NCBI GenBank assembly: GCA_947588845.1
Contig: CANQAR010000014.1
Span: 1 to 48,399 of the forward strand
DNA: 48,399 bases
DNA from: an uncultured Lachnospiraceae bacterium
GTDB taxonomy: Bacteria > Bacillota > Clostridia > Lachnospirales > Lachnospiraceae
Direction of reading: 5' to 3'
This document shows, piece by piece, positions 8,282 through 15,625 of the stretch; position 1 is the first letter of the stretch, and each line of letters opens with the position of its first letter. The notes under the pieces are model-generated. The model worked only from the letters and a program-made list of their open reading frames with translations. It was not told the origin of the DNA and searched no databases. The position numbers were made by a program, and so were the translations under genes.

Positions 8282-9736
8282 ATGGAACGTGGATTGCCCG
8301 AGGGAGTTTTGCTGCTTTTTACCATTTTGATATGGGTTTTATATATTCTGATCCTGGTTTCCAGCCCCAGAAACAAAGTGAACCAGTGGTGCTGCATCTG
8401 CGGATGCTTTCTGGGGCTTGGGGTTTTGAAAGAATATCTCTATTACGGCGGTTTTCTGGCCGGAATGGAAGTTCATTTCTGGAAGCTCGAATATGCGGCG
8501 GATGAACTGACGAATTCTGTGATGACGGCGATGCTCTACTATCTGGCGATGCCCTGCGGGGTAATCTGCAGTTTTTATTTCAGCAGGCTGAACAGAAGAT
8601 TTCCGCGCTGTTTTCCGTTTCTTTGCGCGGTGGTATTTCTGCCGGCCCTGGTATTCAGCGTCATATATCCGTGGTGGAAAGTCAGAGAAATCCCGGATGT
8701 GATTCCGCAGGCATATACAATTGTGGCCGTTTACAATCTTTCCTACGGTGTGCTGATGACAGTTCTGATTATCGGCACGCTGGTGAAGGAACGCAGAAGT
8801 TTTCTGTTTCGTCAGAGGCGGATTGTGTCAGTGCTGGGACTTCTGCCGCTCTGGTACTGGCTGATTACAATTTTTGTCTTCCGGCTTGCCGGGATTGACC
8901 GTTTTGATAAGGCCTGGCAGGGAAATGCCGTGATTATCTGCGGGCTGCTTGCTTATTATCTGTACCATCTGTTCCATGACGGGATATGGGGAATGCGTCT
9001 GAACAGGGAACATTTTGACTGGTCGGATGAGACGGAGCAGATTTCCCGCGACAACGGGTATATCTCCCATATGCTTAAGAATGAGATGTCAAAAATCAGG
9101 CTGAGTACGCATCTGATCCGCGAGGCAGGGAATGGGAATATAGGGGATGAGCTGGATATTATTGATCGGTCTGTTTCCCACATTGAAGAATATGTCCGCA
9201 GGAGCAACGAATATACGGGGAAGATCCATTTGGAGCCGGAGGATGTGGACATCTGTGAACTGATCCGTGAGACGGCAAAAGAGCAGACGACGGTATGGGG
9301 AGGAAAGGTGGAGTACGATCTTGATGACCGGTTTTCTGTTTTGTACTGCGATCCGTCGCATATGAAGGAGGTACTTGGAAATCTGATCTCCAACGCGCTG
9401 GATGCCATGGGAGATGATGGGATACTTACCCTTTCGTATAAAGCCTCGAAAAAAAGCGTTGCATTGATCTGCATTTCCGATACCGGATGCGGGATTGCAG
9501 GAAACGAGCTGGGACGTATTTTTGATCTGTATTATACCAGACATGCGGGATTTTCTCATTTTGGCATTGGTCTGTCTTACTGTCAGAATGTGATCCGGGC
9601 CCACAAAGGATACATTAACGTGAAAAGCAGTACGGATTCCCGGCAGCATGGGACAGAGTTTACCTTGTGCCTGCCGCGGGGATCGCAAAAGGAGGGGAAG
9701 AAGAATGGATTCGCAGATAAAGGTTCTGATCGTTGA
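8282..9736 (+). CDS. Seven-helix membrane sensor histidine kinase
   Basis: A 484-residue sensor kinase. The N-terminal 235 residues contain about seven hydrophobic segments with short loops, so the ligand is likely lipid-soluble, membrane-bound or small. The dimerisation helix carries His263 in ISHMLKNEMSK, a divergent H-box. The GHKL ATPase domain is intact: N-box NLISNALDAMGDD, G1 DTGCGI, G2 GIGLS. The gene overlaps the response regulator at 9705 by 32 bp, a classic kinase-regulator pair. It sits in the same orientation as the kinase-STAND genes upstream, so a shared circuit is inferred. Confidence 0.85.
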   Translation: MERGLPEGVLLLFTILIWVLYILILVSSPRNKVNQWCCICGCFLGLGVLKEYLYYGGFLAGMEVHFWKLEYAADELTNSVMTAMLYYLAMPCGVICSFYFSRLNRRFPRCFPFLCAVVFLPALVFSVIYPWWKVREIPDVIPQAYTIVAVYNLSYGVLMTVLIIGTLVKERRSFLFRQRRIVSVLGLLPLWYWLITIFVFRLAGIDRFDKAWQGNAVIICGLLAYYLYHLFHDGIWGMRLNREHFDWSDETEQISRDNGYISHMLKNEMSKIRLSTHLIREAGNGNIGDELDIIDRSVSHIEEYVRRSNEYTGKIHLEPEDVDICELIRETAKEQTTVWGGKVEYDLDDRFSVLYCDPSHMKEVLGNLISNALDAMGDDGILTLSYKASKKSVALICISDTGCGIAGNELGRIFDLYYTRHAGFSHFGIGLSYCQNVIRAHKGYINVKSSTDSRQHGTEFTLCLPRGSQKEGKKNGFADKGSDR

Positions 9737-10292
9737 GGACGATGCGGATTTTTCGTATCTGATCAGAAAGCTGCTGGAAAAACAGGGTGATATACAGATT
9801 GTTGGCTGCGCTGCCAATGAGGAAGAGGCAATGCAGAAGGTGAGGGAAGAACTTCCGGATATTGTACTGATGGATCTTCATCTCGGCACTTCTTCCACAG
9901 AGGGGATTCAGCTTTCCAGAAAAATAAAGATAGAGACGAATGCAAAGATCCTGATTTTTACAGGGCTGAACACGCCGGATATAATTATGAAAGCAGCCAG
10001 GGAGGCCCTGGCGTCGGGCTATATTTTCAAAGATCAGATGTCATTTCTGGTGGAGAATATCCGGGCCGTCGCAAGAGGGTATACGGCGCAGGAATATCTG
10101 ATCGCGACATCAGCGCTCTCCTGCCTGTCGGAAGCCGAGATGTCTGTATTCCAGATCATGATGGGGAAGGAAAATGATCTTCAGTCGTCCATGAAAACAA
10201 TCATGAATCAGAGGAGGACAATCCTGAAAAAGCTTGGGCTGGATAATCAAAAAGAACTGGAGCACGTGTTCCGTATGTTCCGGGAAAAATAA
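9705..10292 (+). CDS. Response regulator with LuxR-like output
   Basis: A 195-residue regulator and cognate partner of the preceding kinase. The receiver domain (1-120) has the acidic pair E11-D12-D13, the phospho-acceptor D57 (IVLMDLH), the switch Thr86 (LIFTG) and Lys109 (YIFKD): all key residues are present. The C-terminal part (about 135-195) resembles a shortened LuxR/GerE helix-turn-helix (LSEAEMSVFQIMMG, then TIMNQRRTILKKLGL). ATG 9705 follows an AGGAGGGG site with 7-bp spacing, which rejects the longer upstream start at 9648. It is a paralogue of the next gene. Confidence 0.85.
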   Translation: MDSQIKVLIVEDDADFSYLIRKLLEKQGDIQIVGCAANEEEAMQKVREELPDIVLMDLHLGTSSTEGIQLSRKIKIETNAKILIFTGLNTPDIIMKAAREALASGYIFKDQMSFLVENIRAVARGYTAQEYLIATSALSCLSEAEMSVFQIMMGKENDLQSSMKTIMNQRRTILKKLGLDNQKELEHVFRMFREK

Positions 10293-10422
10293 CGTTATGG
10301 TTCCTCTCTGCAGTCAGCCGGATAAAAGATGCAGAGATATAAAAAGCAGGAGGTAAAATAACAAAAGGATACAGCAATACAGCCTTGCTGCTTCAAATCC
10401 AGAAAACAGGGAGGAACGGAAA

Positions 10423-11031
10423 ATGAATTCTGTCATAAAAATATTGATTGTCGAAGATGCGCCCGCTTTTACAGCGCAACTGCAGGAACTGCTTGAAAAA
10501 GAGGAAGACTTTCAGATTGTCGGATACAGTTCCGGGGAAGAAGAGGAGACGCTGGAGATTGTCTGTAAAAAATCTCCGGACATTGTTCTGATAGATCTGC
10601 ATTCAGGAGATTCCCCGCAGGATGGAATCCAGCTGTCCAGGAGACTGCGCAGAGAGACAGACGTAAAGACACTGCTCCTTCTGGAAGACCGCGATCCTGG
10701 ACTGATTATAAGAGCGTTTCGGGAAGGTTTTGCGTCCATCTGTCTTTTCCGGAACCAGCAGTGTTCTCTCCTGACGGCGACTGTCCGCGTCCTTGCACAG
10801 GGGAGTACGGCACAGGAGTATATAAGCACGTTTCTTGCGATGGATTATCTGTCAAAAGCGGAGACATCCGTGTTCTGGCTCATGATGGGGCAGGATGTCG
10901 GACTCAAATCAGCCCCGAAAACAATAGCAAATCAGAAAAGAAGAGTGATGAGGAAACTTGGATTAAAAAATCAGGAAGAACTGTGCCATGTTTTCCGGCT
11001 GTTTCAGGAAGACGGGAAAGAAAAACATTGA
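10423..11031 (+). CDS. Paralogous response regulator with degenerate receiver
   Basis: A 202-residue homologue of the preceding regulator, similar along its whole length and clearly a tandem duplicate. It keeps the acceptor Asp58 (IVLIDLH) but the switch Thr is replaced (LLLLED in place of LIFTG) and the conserved Lys is Arg110 (CLFRNQ). Such changes normally stop phosphorylation from triggering the usual switch, so this protein may act without phosphorylation or modulate its partner. The output region (LSKAETSVFWLMMG to VMRKLGL) is retained. It starts 130 bp after the first regulator, with GGGAGGAACGG upstream of ATG 10423, and ends in a strong hairpin. Confidence 0.8.
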   Translation: MNSVIKILIVEDAPAFTAQLQELLEKEEDFQIVGYSSGEEEETLEIVCKKSPDIVLIDLHSGDSPQDGIQLSRRLRRETDVKTLLLLEDRDPGLIIRAFREGFASICLFRNQQCSLLTATVRVLAQGSTAQEYISTFLAMDYLSKAETSVFWLMMGQDVGLKSAPKTIANQKRRVMRKLGLKNQEELCHVFRLFQEDGKEKH

Positions 11032-11040
11032 TGTAACAAA

Positions 11041-11075
11041 CCCGGCAGGAAGTTGTCTGCAATCTTCCTGCCGGG
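11041..11075. terminator. Strong hairpin between convergent genes
   Basis: Perfect 12-bp arms CCCGGCAGGAAG (11041-11052) and CTTCCTGCCGGG (11064-11075) with an 11-base loop. It lies between the plus-strand regulator and a minus-strand gene and probably serves both, though neither side has a long T-run. Confidence 0.65.
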
Positions 11076-11129
11076 ATTAGAAAAATGCTGGTTTAACAGC
11101 GCTGTCTCATAGAAACAGATGGTATAAAT

Positions 11130-11375
11130 TTATTTGCTGCCGCCCATCATGAAGTCGATCAATCTGGTGATATCTTCCGGCTCATGAGCAACGAGCTCCA
11201 GCTCCGGAATCTCAACATCCCCTTTGGAGAAGATCGTAGCAAGAGATACGTACTGGCTCAGCTTGGATTTCAGATTCAGACGGTCTCCCTCGCCTGTAAT
11301 CAGCTCAACAGTACCTTTGCACTGGTCGACTACCTTGAAAAAACCCTCAATGTTCGAAATGTTTGTAATTTTCAT
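11130..11375 (-). CDS. Small conserved-looking protein, function unknown
   Basis: An 81-residue acidic protein starting MKITNISNIEGFF and ending MMGGSK. Start chosen at 11375 because AGAAAGGAG lies 8 bases upstream; the 91-residue frame begins before this site. It has no signal peptide or membrane segment and is predicted as a small alpha/beta fold. I recall similar short proteins in Lachnospiraceae genomes but no function for them. A possible second small gene lies upstream in the same orientation (11415-11615). Confidence 0.65.
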   Translation of the reverse strand: MKITNISNIEGFFKVVDQCKGTVELITGEGDRLNLKSKLSQYVSLATIFSKGDVEIPELELVAHEPEDITRLIDFMMGGSK

Positions 11376-11414
11376 TGACTGTTCTCCTTTCTGAAGTTCC
11401 CCCATAAATACAGA

Positions 11415-11615
11415 TTAACGCGTTTTCAGACCTGATACAGCTTTCAAGCCTGTGTCTGAAATGATTTTCATGTTACCGTAGCTTTTTTCCTCTGTAGCCT
11501 TTGTTTCCTCGATTACGGCTTCACTATAAGCCGGAGGCCTGGAAAAATCAAGTACTTTTTTAAAATTCGTATAATTGGATGACGCACATAAAAAACGGGA
11601 ATTAAAATTGTGCAT
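11415..11615 (-). CDS. Possible 66-residue protein, unrecognised
   Basis: An open frame whose C-terminal two thirds look like protein (SEAVIEETKATEEKSYGN). It lies 39 bp upstream of the 81-residue gene and may share its transcript. No ribosome-binding site precedes the ATG at 11615 and no family is recognised, so this is only a possible gene. Confidence 0.3.
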   Translation of the reverse strand: MHNFNSRFLCASSNYTNFKKVLDFSRPPAYSEAVIEETKATEEKSYGNMKIISDTGLKAVSGLKTR

Positions 11616-11731
11616 GTTAACCACTGGAGAAAAGGGAGAGCAGGCCGTAAAAAAATCATGGAGCCGGTTCGTTTTGCAGGTATTCCCAAAATTTATGGGA
11701 ACTTTTCCCATTAAGTTTCTGATATAATATA

Positions 11732-12288
11732 CTTGAAAGTTAAAAGTTTGGCTCCGTTGCCGACCAAGACATGGAAAGTTCCTTCCTTATAAAAAGGTGT
11801 GTGTTCCTTCATGGCACGGAACCGGCAAGTATGGATGGAGTCTAGGTTCTAGGAGAAAGCACGGAAAAATCAAATATCGTGTTGCAGGCAACAAGGTATT
11901 TGATCCTCGCGGCATTCGGCAGATGTCTATGTGAGCACGTTCACTTGGCTCATTAACCACGGAAATGGAGCATGGAGTCATAGCAGACTGGCCGGAGCGT
12001 AAGGTCACGAATCACGGAAGTGATCCCCAGCCTGTTTGAGCGGAGTATCAGACCGGTGGTAAGGATGACAAACCGGCCAAAGGCAACCTTATGGGAGAAA
12101 CAGGGTTCAAAATGGGAGAGAATATTTTCAATAAAATTTATCATAATCGTGGAAAACCACAGGATGGTAAACTCATATGCAGGATAACTCTTTTCGTAAT
12201 TTATGTCTTTCTTAAGTGTGGGAACTAAAGAATACCATAGAACCATGCGGAAGGATTATTCTTTTATTGAAAACTTTCAACTCTCAAG
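11732..12288. mobile_element. 557-bp transposase-less element with terminal inverted repeats
   Basis: Left end CTTGAAAGTTAAAAGTT (11732-11748); right end, read inward on the minus strand, CTTGAGAGTTGAAAGTT (12288-12272): 15 of 17 bases agree. A third copy of the repeat ends the insertion-element fragment at 61-77. The interior has no credible long gene. It holds several small hairpins, for example TCAAATA/TATTTGA enclosing TGTTGC/GCAACA, and ATCAC-GGAA-GTGAT with a GNRA loop. It could be a MITE-like relative of the element at the left edge, or one carrying an RNA or decayed coding piece. No target-site duplication is evident. Confidence 0.55.
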
Positions 12289-12301
12289 CAGAGGTGGAAA
12301 A

Positions 12302-13006
12302 ATGTTTATTGAAGCTGAGTTGGAAAGAAAAGAAGTTCAACGAGAGGTAGAGAAACTGCGTAAATCGACTAGGCGCACGATACTGGAGTCTGATATGGTC
12401 CTCCCGAGAAAGAAGGAAACAAAACTTTCTGGAACAGAAATGAAAACCAAGTTGACTGAGGCTGTAAATCACATAGAGCCAAACCGTATAGCTGAAGGTT
12501 TCTCACTCCGGGATCTTACGGATAGTGAGAAACAGAGACTCAGAAATATTGGTATGTCGAGTACTAATATCGATAGGTGCAAGATCGATGAGAGGGGTGT
12601 TTTTCATCTAGACTGCCGGAACAGCAACATGGAGGGTACGAGGCATCCGACAACAGGCGTTTCTTTTGAGCATAAGTTGATCAGTATCAAAGGTGTGATG
12701 GTTGAAGGCGTGTTCCCTAAGTTTCAGAGCATTGTGGAATTACGACTACCGGAAAGGTTATATCGTGCAACAGAGAGTGAACAATTCCGCTATCTCAATG
12801 CGCAGTTGCAGGAGGCAATCGAAAAAGACGTCTGGCTTTACGAAAGGTTTACGGAGCAGCAAATCAAGGTGATCAAGAACGGCAGAAACCCTGCTGGATT
12901 CACATGGCACCATAATGAGTCATGCGGCGTGATGCAACTTGTAGAAACTGCGAAACATGCCGCAACAGGACATACCGGCGGTGACTCTATTTGGTGTGGC
13001 CGCTAA
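12302..13006 (+). CDS. WHH-type (HNH/EndoVII superfamily) nuclease toxin domain
   Basis: A 234-residue protein whose last 80 residues match the WHH nuclease tips of polymorphic toxins: FTWHHNESCGVMQLV followed by AATGHTGGDSIWCGR, with the paired His as metal and catalytic ligands. Upstream is a stretch typical of these toxins (VEGVFPKFQSIVELRLPE). The predicted activity is DNA cleavage. No secretion or LXG-type domain is present: the frame runs back into the inverted-repeat element ending at 12288, so the N-terminal part was probably lost by that insertion. Start ATG 12302 follows GAGGTGG; the upstream ATG at 12203 lies inside the element. The SUKH-type immunity gene follows 17 bp later. Confidence 0.8.
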   Translation: MFIEAELERKEVQREVEKLRKSTRRTILESDMVLPRKKETKLSGTEMKTKLTEAVNHIEPNRIAEGFSLRDLTDSEKQRLRNIGMSSTNIDRCKIDERGVFHLDCRNSNMEGTRHPTTGVSFEHKLISIKGVMVEGVFPKFQSIVELRLPERLYRATESEQFRYLNAQLQEAIEKDVWLYERFTEQQIKVIKNGRNPAGFTWHHNESCGVMQLVETAKHAATGHTGGDSIWCGR

Positions 13007-13023
13007 TTGAAAGGAGGACAGGT

Positions 13024-13425
13024 GTGAATAAGATTACATGGAATTTCACGGAGCCGTTGAGTTCAATGGATGTGCTTGACGTATTTGAGCACCGCTATTT
13101 GCATGAGATTCCGGATACGCTTAAATCTCTTATTCTGGAACATAATGGTGGATATCCAAATAAGGATGTATTTGACAAACCTCAGAAGGGCCTGTTTTTT
13201 TCAAATTTGCTTTCTTTTAATGAGGACAGTGTGGAAGGAGTGCATCTGTATCTGCCATCGTTTGAGAGCGAAGACGGGATTACCGCGCTTCCTTTTGCTA
13301 CAGACGGATTCGGGAACTTGATCTGTGAGGTGGATGGTAAAATTTTTTTCTGGCGGCATGAGACTGAGGAACTTGACTTGGTAGCAGAATCTATTGACGA
13401 ACTGTTGGATATGCTGCATAGCTAA
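13024..13425 (+). CDS. SUKH (SMI1/KNR4)-type immunity protein
   Basis: A 133-residue protein with the SUKH-family layout: N-terminal helix, IPDTLKSLILEHNGGYP near residue 25, FSNLLSF, then a central ALPFATDGFGNLICEV and a C-terminal helix (SIDELLDML). SUKH proteins are the usual immunity partners of nuclease toxins and bind the toxin directly. The GTG start at 13024 is preceded by AAAGGAGG with 6-bp spacing, which is better than any upstream start. Position immediately after the WHH nuclease gene supports its role as antidote. Confidence 0.8.
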   Translation: MNKITWNFTEPLSSMDVLDVFEHRYLHEIPDTLKSLILEHNGGYPNKDVFDKPQKGLFFSNLLSFNEDSVEGVHLYLPSFESEDGITALPFATDGFGNLICEVDGKIFFWRHETEELDLVAESIDELLDMLHS

Positions 13426-13535
13426 TTTGAGATTATCAGAAAAAATTTAAACAGTACATATCATTTATAATTATCAATAAAGTGTTGATATATTAGGCTT
13501 TTATAAAATATCAGATAGAAAGGAAGAATCTAATT

Positions 13536-13736
13536 ATGAAAGAAGTCGAGAAAGCGAAAAAGATTATGGAGATTTCCAGGGATTTGGATAGCGCAAAGCG
13601 TGATTTGGAATCCAAGCGCAAACGTTTGGAAAGTGATATTCTGTTTGATCGTGATGTAACTTTGAGTTCTAACGATGTGAAATACGCTACCAGGAGGGTC
13701 GAGTCCTTGCAAAAAGAATTGGACAGACTTATGTAA
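13536..13736 (+). CDS. Small coiled-coil protein at the head of the dynamin-HerA cluster
   Basis: A 66-residue, highly charged, all-helical protein with heptad-like spacing (DLDSAKRDLESKRKRLESD, later VESLQKELDRLM). No family is recognised. The ATG follows AGAAAGGAAG. An AT-rich 110-bp gap separates it from the immunity gene and probably holds a promoter (TATAAT at 13466-13471, no clear -35). The next gene follows after 114 bp with its own strong ribosome-binding site. Membership of the dynamin-HerA cluster is inferred from position and orientation. Confidence 0.55.
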   Translation: MKEVEKAKKIMEISRDLDSAKRDLESKRKRLESDILFDRDVTLSSNDVKYATRRVESLQKELDRLM

Positions 13737-13850
13737 AATGGATTACCCGTTTGCTGACAGCTTTTGAGCAAGAGGATTCTGCTTTGTATTTCTCGTTAAA
13801 ATTTATTTTCTATAAACAATTACTTACTAATTAACAAGGAGGGTATTTCT

Positions 13851-14630
13851 ATGAACGAAACACATATGGCTCGGATTGATATCACTTTCAGGAAATTGCA
13901 TCAGGATGCAGTCGTGGCTTACAGGGGTATATACGATAGTATTTGGCAGCAGCTGAAGGATTCCAATAGCCGCGGCTTGAGCGGCGAAATTGCGCAGTTG
14001 GAGGCAAAAAAGCTGAACCAGGAGCTTCTTAGGTTGACGGACACCGTGAAGCAGGCGGCTATTTCCGAGATGATTGCCTGCGGATGCAAACAATACCTGA
14101 CTCAAGCAGGGTGGACGGAAATTCAGCAGGTTGCTGGGCTGCCGCATACGGAACTCTGCAAGGTCAAAGTGGACACCATGAGTTCCGTCAGAAAAAAGAA
14201 GTCCGAGATTGATGCAAAACCTGCAACCAATAAGAGCAGAGAGCTCGAAGAACTGGCGCGGCAATATGGTGTTGCTGAAAAAGTCTTGGCGTGTATCGCA
14301 GGCCTTGGTGCCGCTGCGGTAGTAGTCAGCCTGTTTATCCCAGGGTGGTCTCTCCCGGTTAAGGTTTTGTGCGTAGGTGGCGTGACGGTTGCGGTCTTGA
14401 GCGCAGGTGGCGCGATTTATTGCGACAGTAAGAAAAAAGAGGCCATTTCAAAATTCGAGCATGTTGGGAAGCAGGCTGCCTCAAAAACACAGGATAGCGT
14501 ACAGCTGGATTCCCTTGTTAAGCAGATTACGGACAGCCAGTACAAGCAAAACCTCAAGCTTTATGACACATGGCTGGAGGAGGTCAAACATGCACTTATC
14601 ACTGAATGTGACAAGCTTTCCTCGATGTGA
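13851..14630 (+). CDS. Membrane protein with a central two-helix hairpin
   Basis: A 259-residue protein. Residues 1-140 are helical and charged; two hydrophobic segments follow (about 144-163, LACIAGLGAAAVVVSLFIPG, and 168-187) joined by a very short turn; the last 70 residues are again helical. Both ends would face the cytoplasm. ATG 13851 follows AAGGAGGG with 7-bp spacing. The stop lies at or just before the start of the next gene. In a cluster with a dynamin-like GTPase and a large ATPase, it is a natural candidate for a membrane anchor or pore, but this is inference; no family is recognised. Confidence 0.65.
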   Translation: MNETHMARIDITFRKLHQDAVVAYRGIYDSIWQQLKDSNSRGLSGEIAQLEAKKLNQELLRLTDTVKQAAISEMIACGCKQYLTQAGWTEIQQVAGLPHTELCKVKVDTMSSVRKKKSEIDAKPATNKSRELEELARQYGVAEKVLACIAGLGAAAVVVSLFIPGWSLPVKVLCVGGVTVAVLSAGGAIYCDSKKKEAISKFEHVGKQAASKTQDSVQLDSLVKQITDSQYKQNLKLYDTWLEEVKHALITECDKLSSM

Positions 14631-14659
14631 CCACGGCAGGGAATATGGAGGTGGACGCA

Positions 14660-15625
14660 TTGGATCTTATTATCGTAGATGGGGATTGCAGGAACTTGTG
14701 GACTTTGCCTGAACTGGAGCGCCTTATGGACGCGCAGCATGATACAATCTGGTTTTGCAAGGATGCTGTTTTGCGGGAGCACAAATATAATGTTGCGGCA
14801 GTAGCCCAGACTTCGATTGGTGCGTCTTTTGAAAAGGCAATCTTGGTGACGAGGTTGCAGAGCGGCGTGATGGGTTATCATAGACAGATGTTCCGCAACA
14901 CTGTAGGGTGCAAGCGTTGGATGATCGTGATCGTCGGCCAAGTCAGTGATATCTATAAAGAGCAGTACTGCAACGAAATTAATTCTATCCTAGGGGAATC
15001 GGTGCGATATGAGGTCATTTTCGATAAATCGTCCGAGCTGAAGATTGCACTGGAAGCAAAGAGAGAAGTTGTGGATGGTCGCTCTTTCTGCGTCATTGCG
15101 ACAAGATCAGATGCCCGATTTGCCGAGGACGTCCGGAAGACGTTAGAATCAGCTTATGCGGACTGGCGGTTCGAATGCCATGTCGGAATGGAAAAAGATG
15201 GTTACAAGCATGCGGATGTCATCCTGGTAATTGGCCGGAATGAGGAGGAATATGCTGTTCCGCCGGTAAAGGAAAATGCCAGCCGCGTTAGGATATGGCT
15301 CGAAGCACCCCGCGGCGGCAGGACACAGGAAGTTCATGTGATCGAGCGGATGAACCGGAATGGATGGAATTTAGGCAACCGACGTATCTGGAGCAGCTGT
15401 CTTGCAAACGAAATTCTGCTGCAGGAACTTGATAATGGCGAAATCAGCAAGGAAGCACTCTGCGCCGATGATCGATTCGTAATGTGGGATCGATATGGTC
15501 TACCGCTTCCCGCATGTGATTACGAATCAGCGGATCAGGCGGAAGTATTTCTTCGGCATCAGTGCTGCTTCCCTGGCCTGTTAAACAGCAAAAATGAAAA
15601 GGGGGAATTGTTGAATGCGATATGA
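14660..15625 (+). CDS. Unrecognised cluster protein, possible two Rossmann-like domains
   Basis: About 321 residues from TTG 14660, chosen for the GGAGGTGG five bases upstream; a GTG at 14627 that overlaps the preceding stop would add 11 residues. The sequence opens with a beta-strand and acidic pair (LIIVDGDCRNLW), has a hydrophobic strand near the middle (WMIVIVGQVSD), and a second alpha/beta unit (SFCVIATRSDARFAEDV, then VILVIGRNEEE). This suggests two Rossmann-like folds, perhaps nucleotide-related, without a conserved motif I can name. Its end overlaps the dynamin-like gene by 11 bp, so it is translated with it and probably works with the GTPase. Confidence 0.6.
   Translation: MDLIIVDGDCRNLWTLPELERLMDAQHDTIWFCKDAVLREHKYNVAAVAQTSIGASFEKAILVTRLQSGVMGYHRQMFRNTVGCKRWMIVIVGQVSDIYKEQYCNEINSILGESVRYEVIFDKSSELKIALEAKREVVDGRSFCVIATRSDARFAEDVRKTLESAYADWRFECHVGMEKDGYKHADVILVIGRNEEEYAVPPVKENASRVRIWLEAPRGGRTQEVHVIERMNRNGWNLGNRRIWSSCLANEILLQELDNGEISKEALCADDRFVMWDRYGLPLPACDYESADQAEVFLRHQCCFPGLLNSKNEKGELLNAI

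Noticed and set aside
11787-12246. Minus-strand open frames inside the 557-bp element as genes
   Set aside because: No ribosome-binding site, no recognisable domain, and they coincide with the hairpins of the element.
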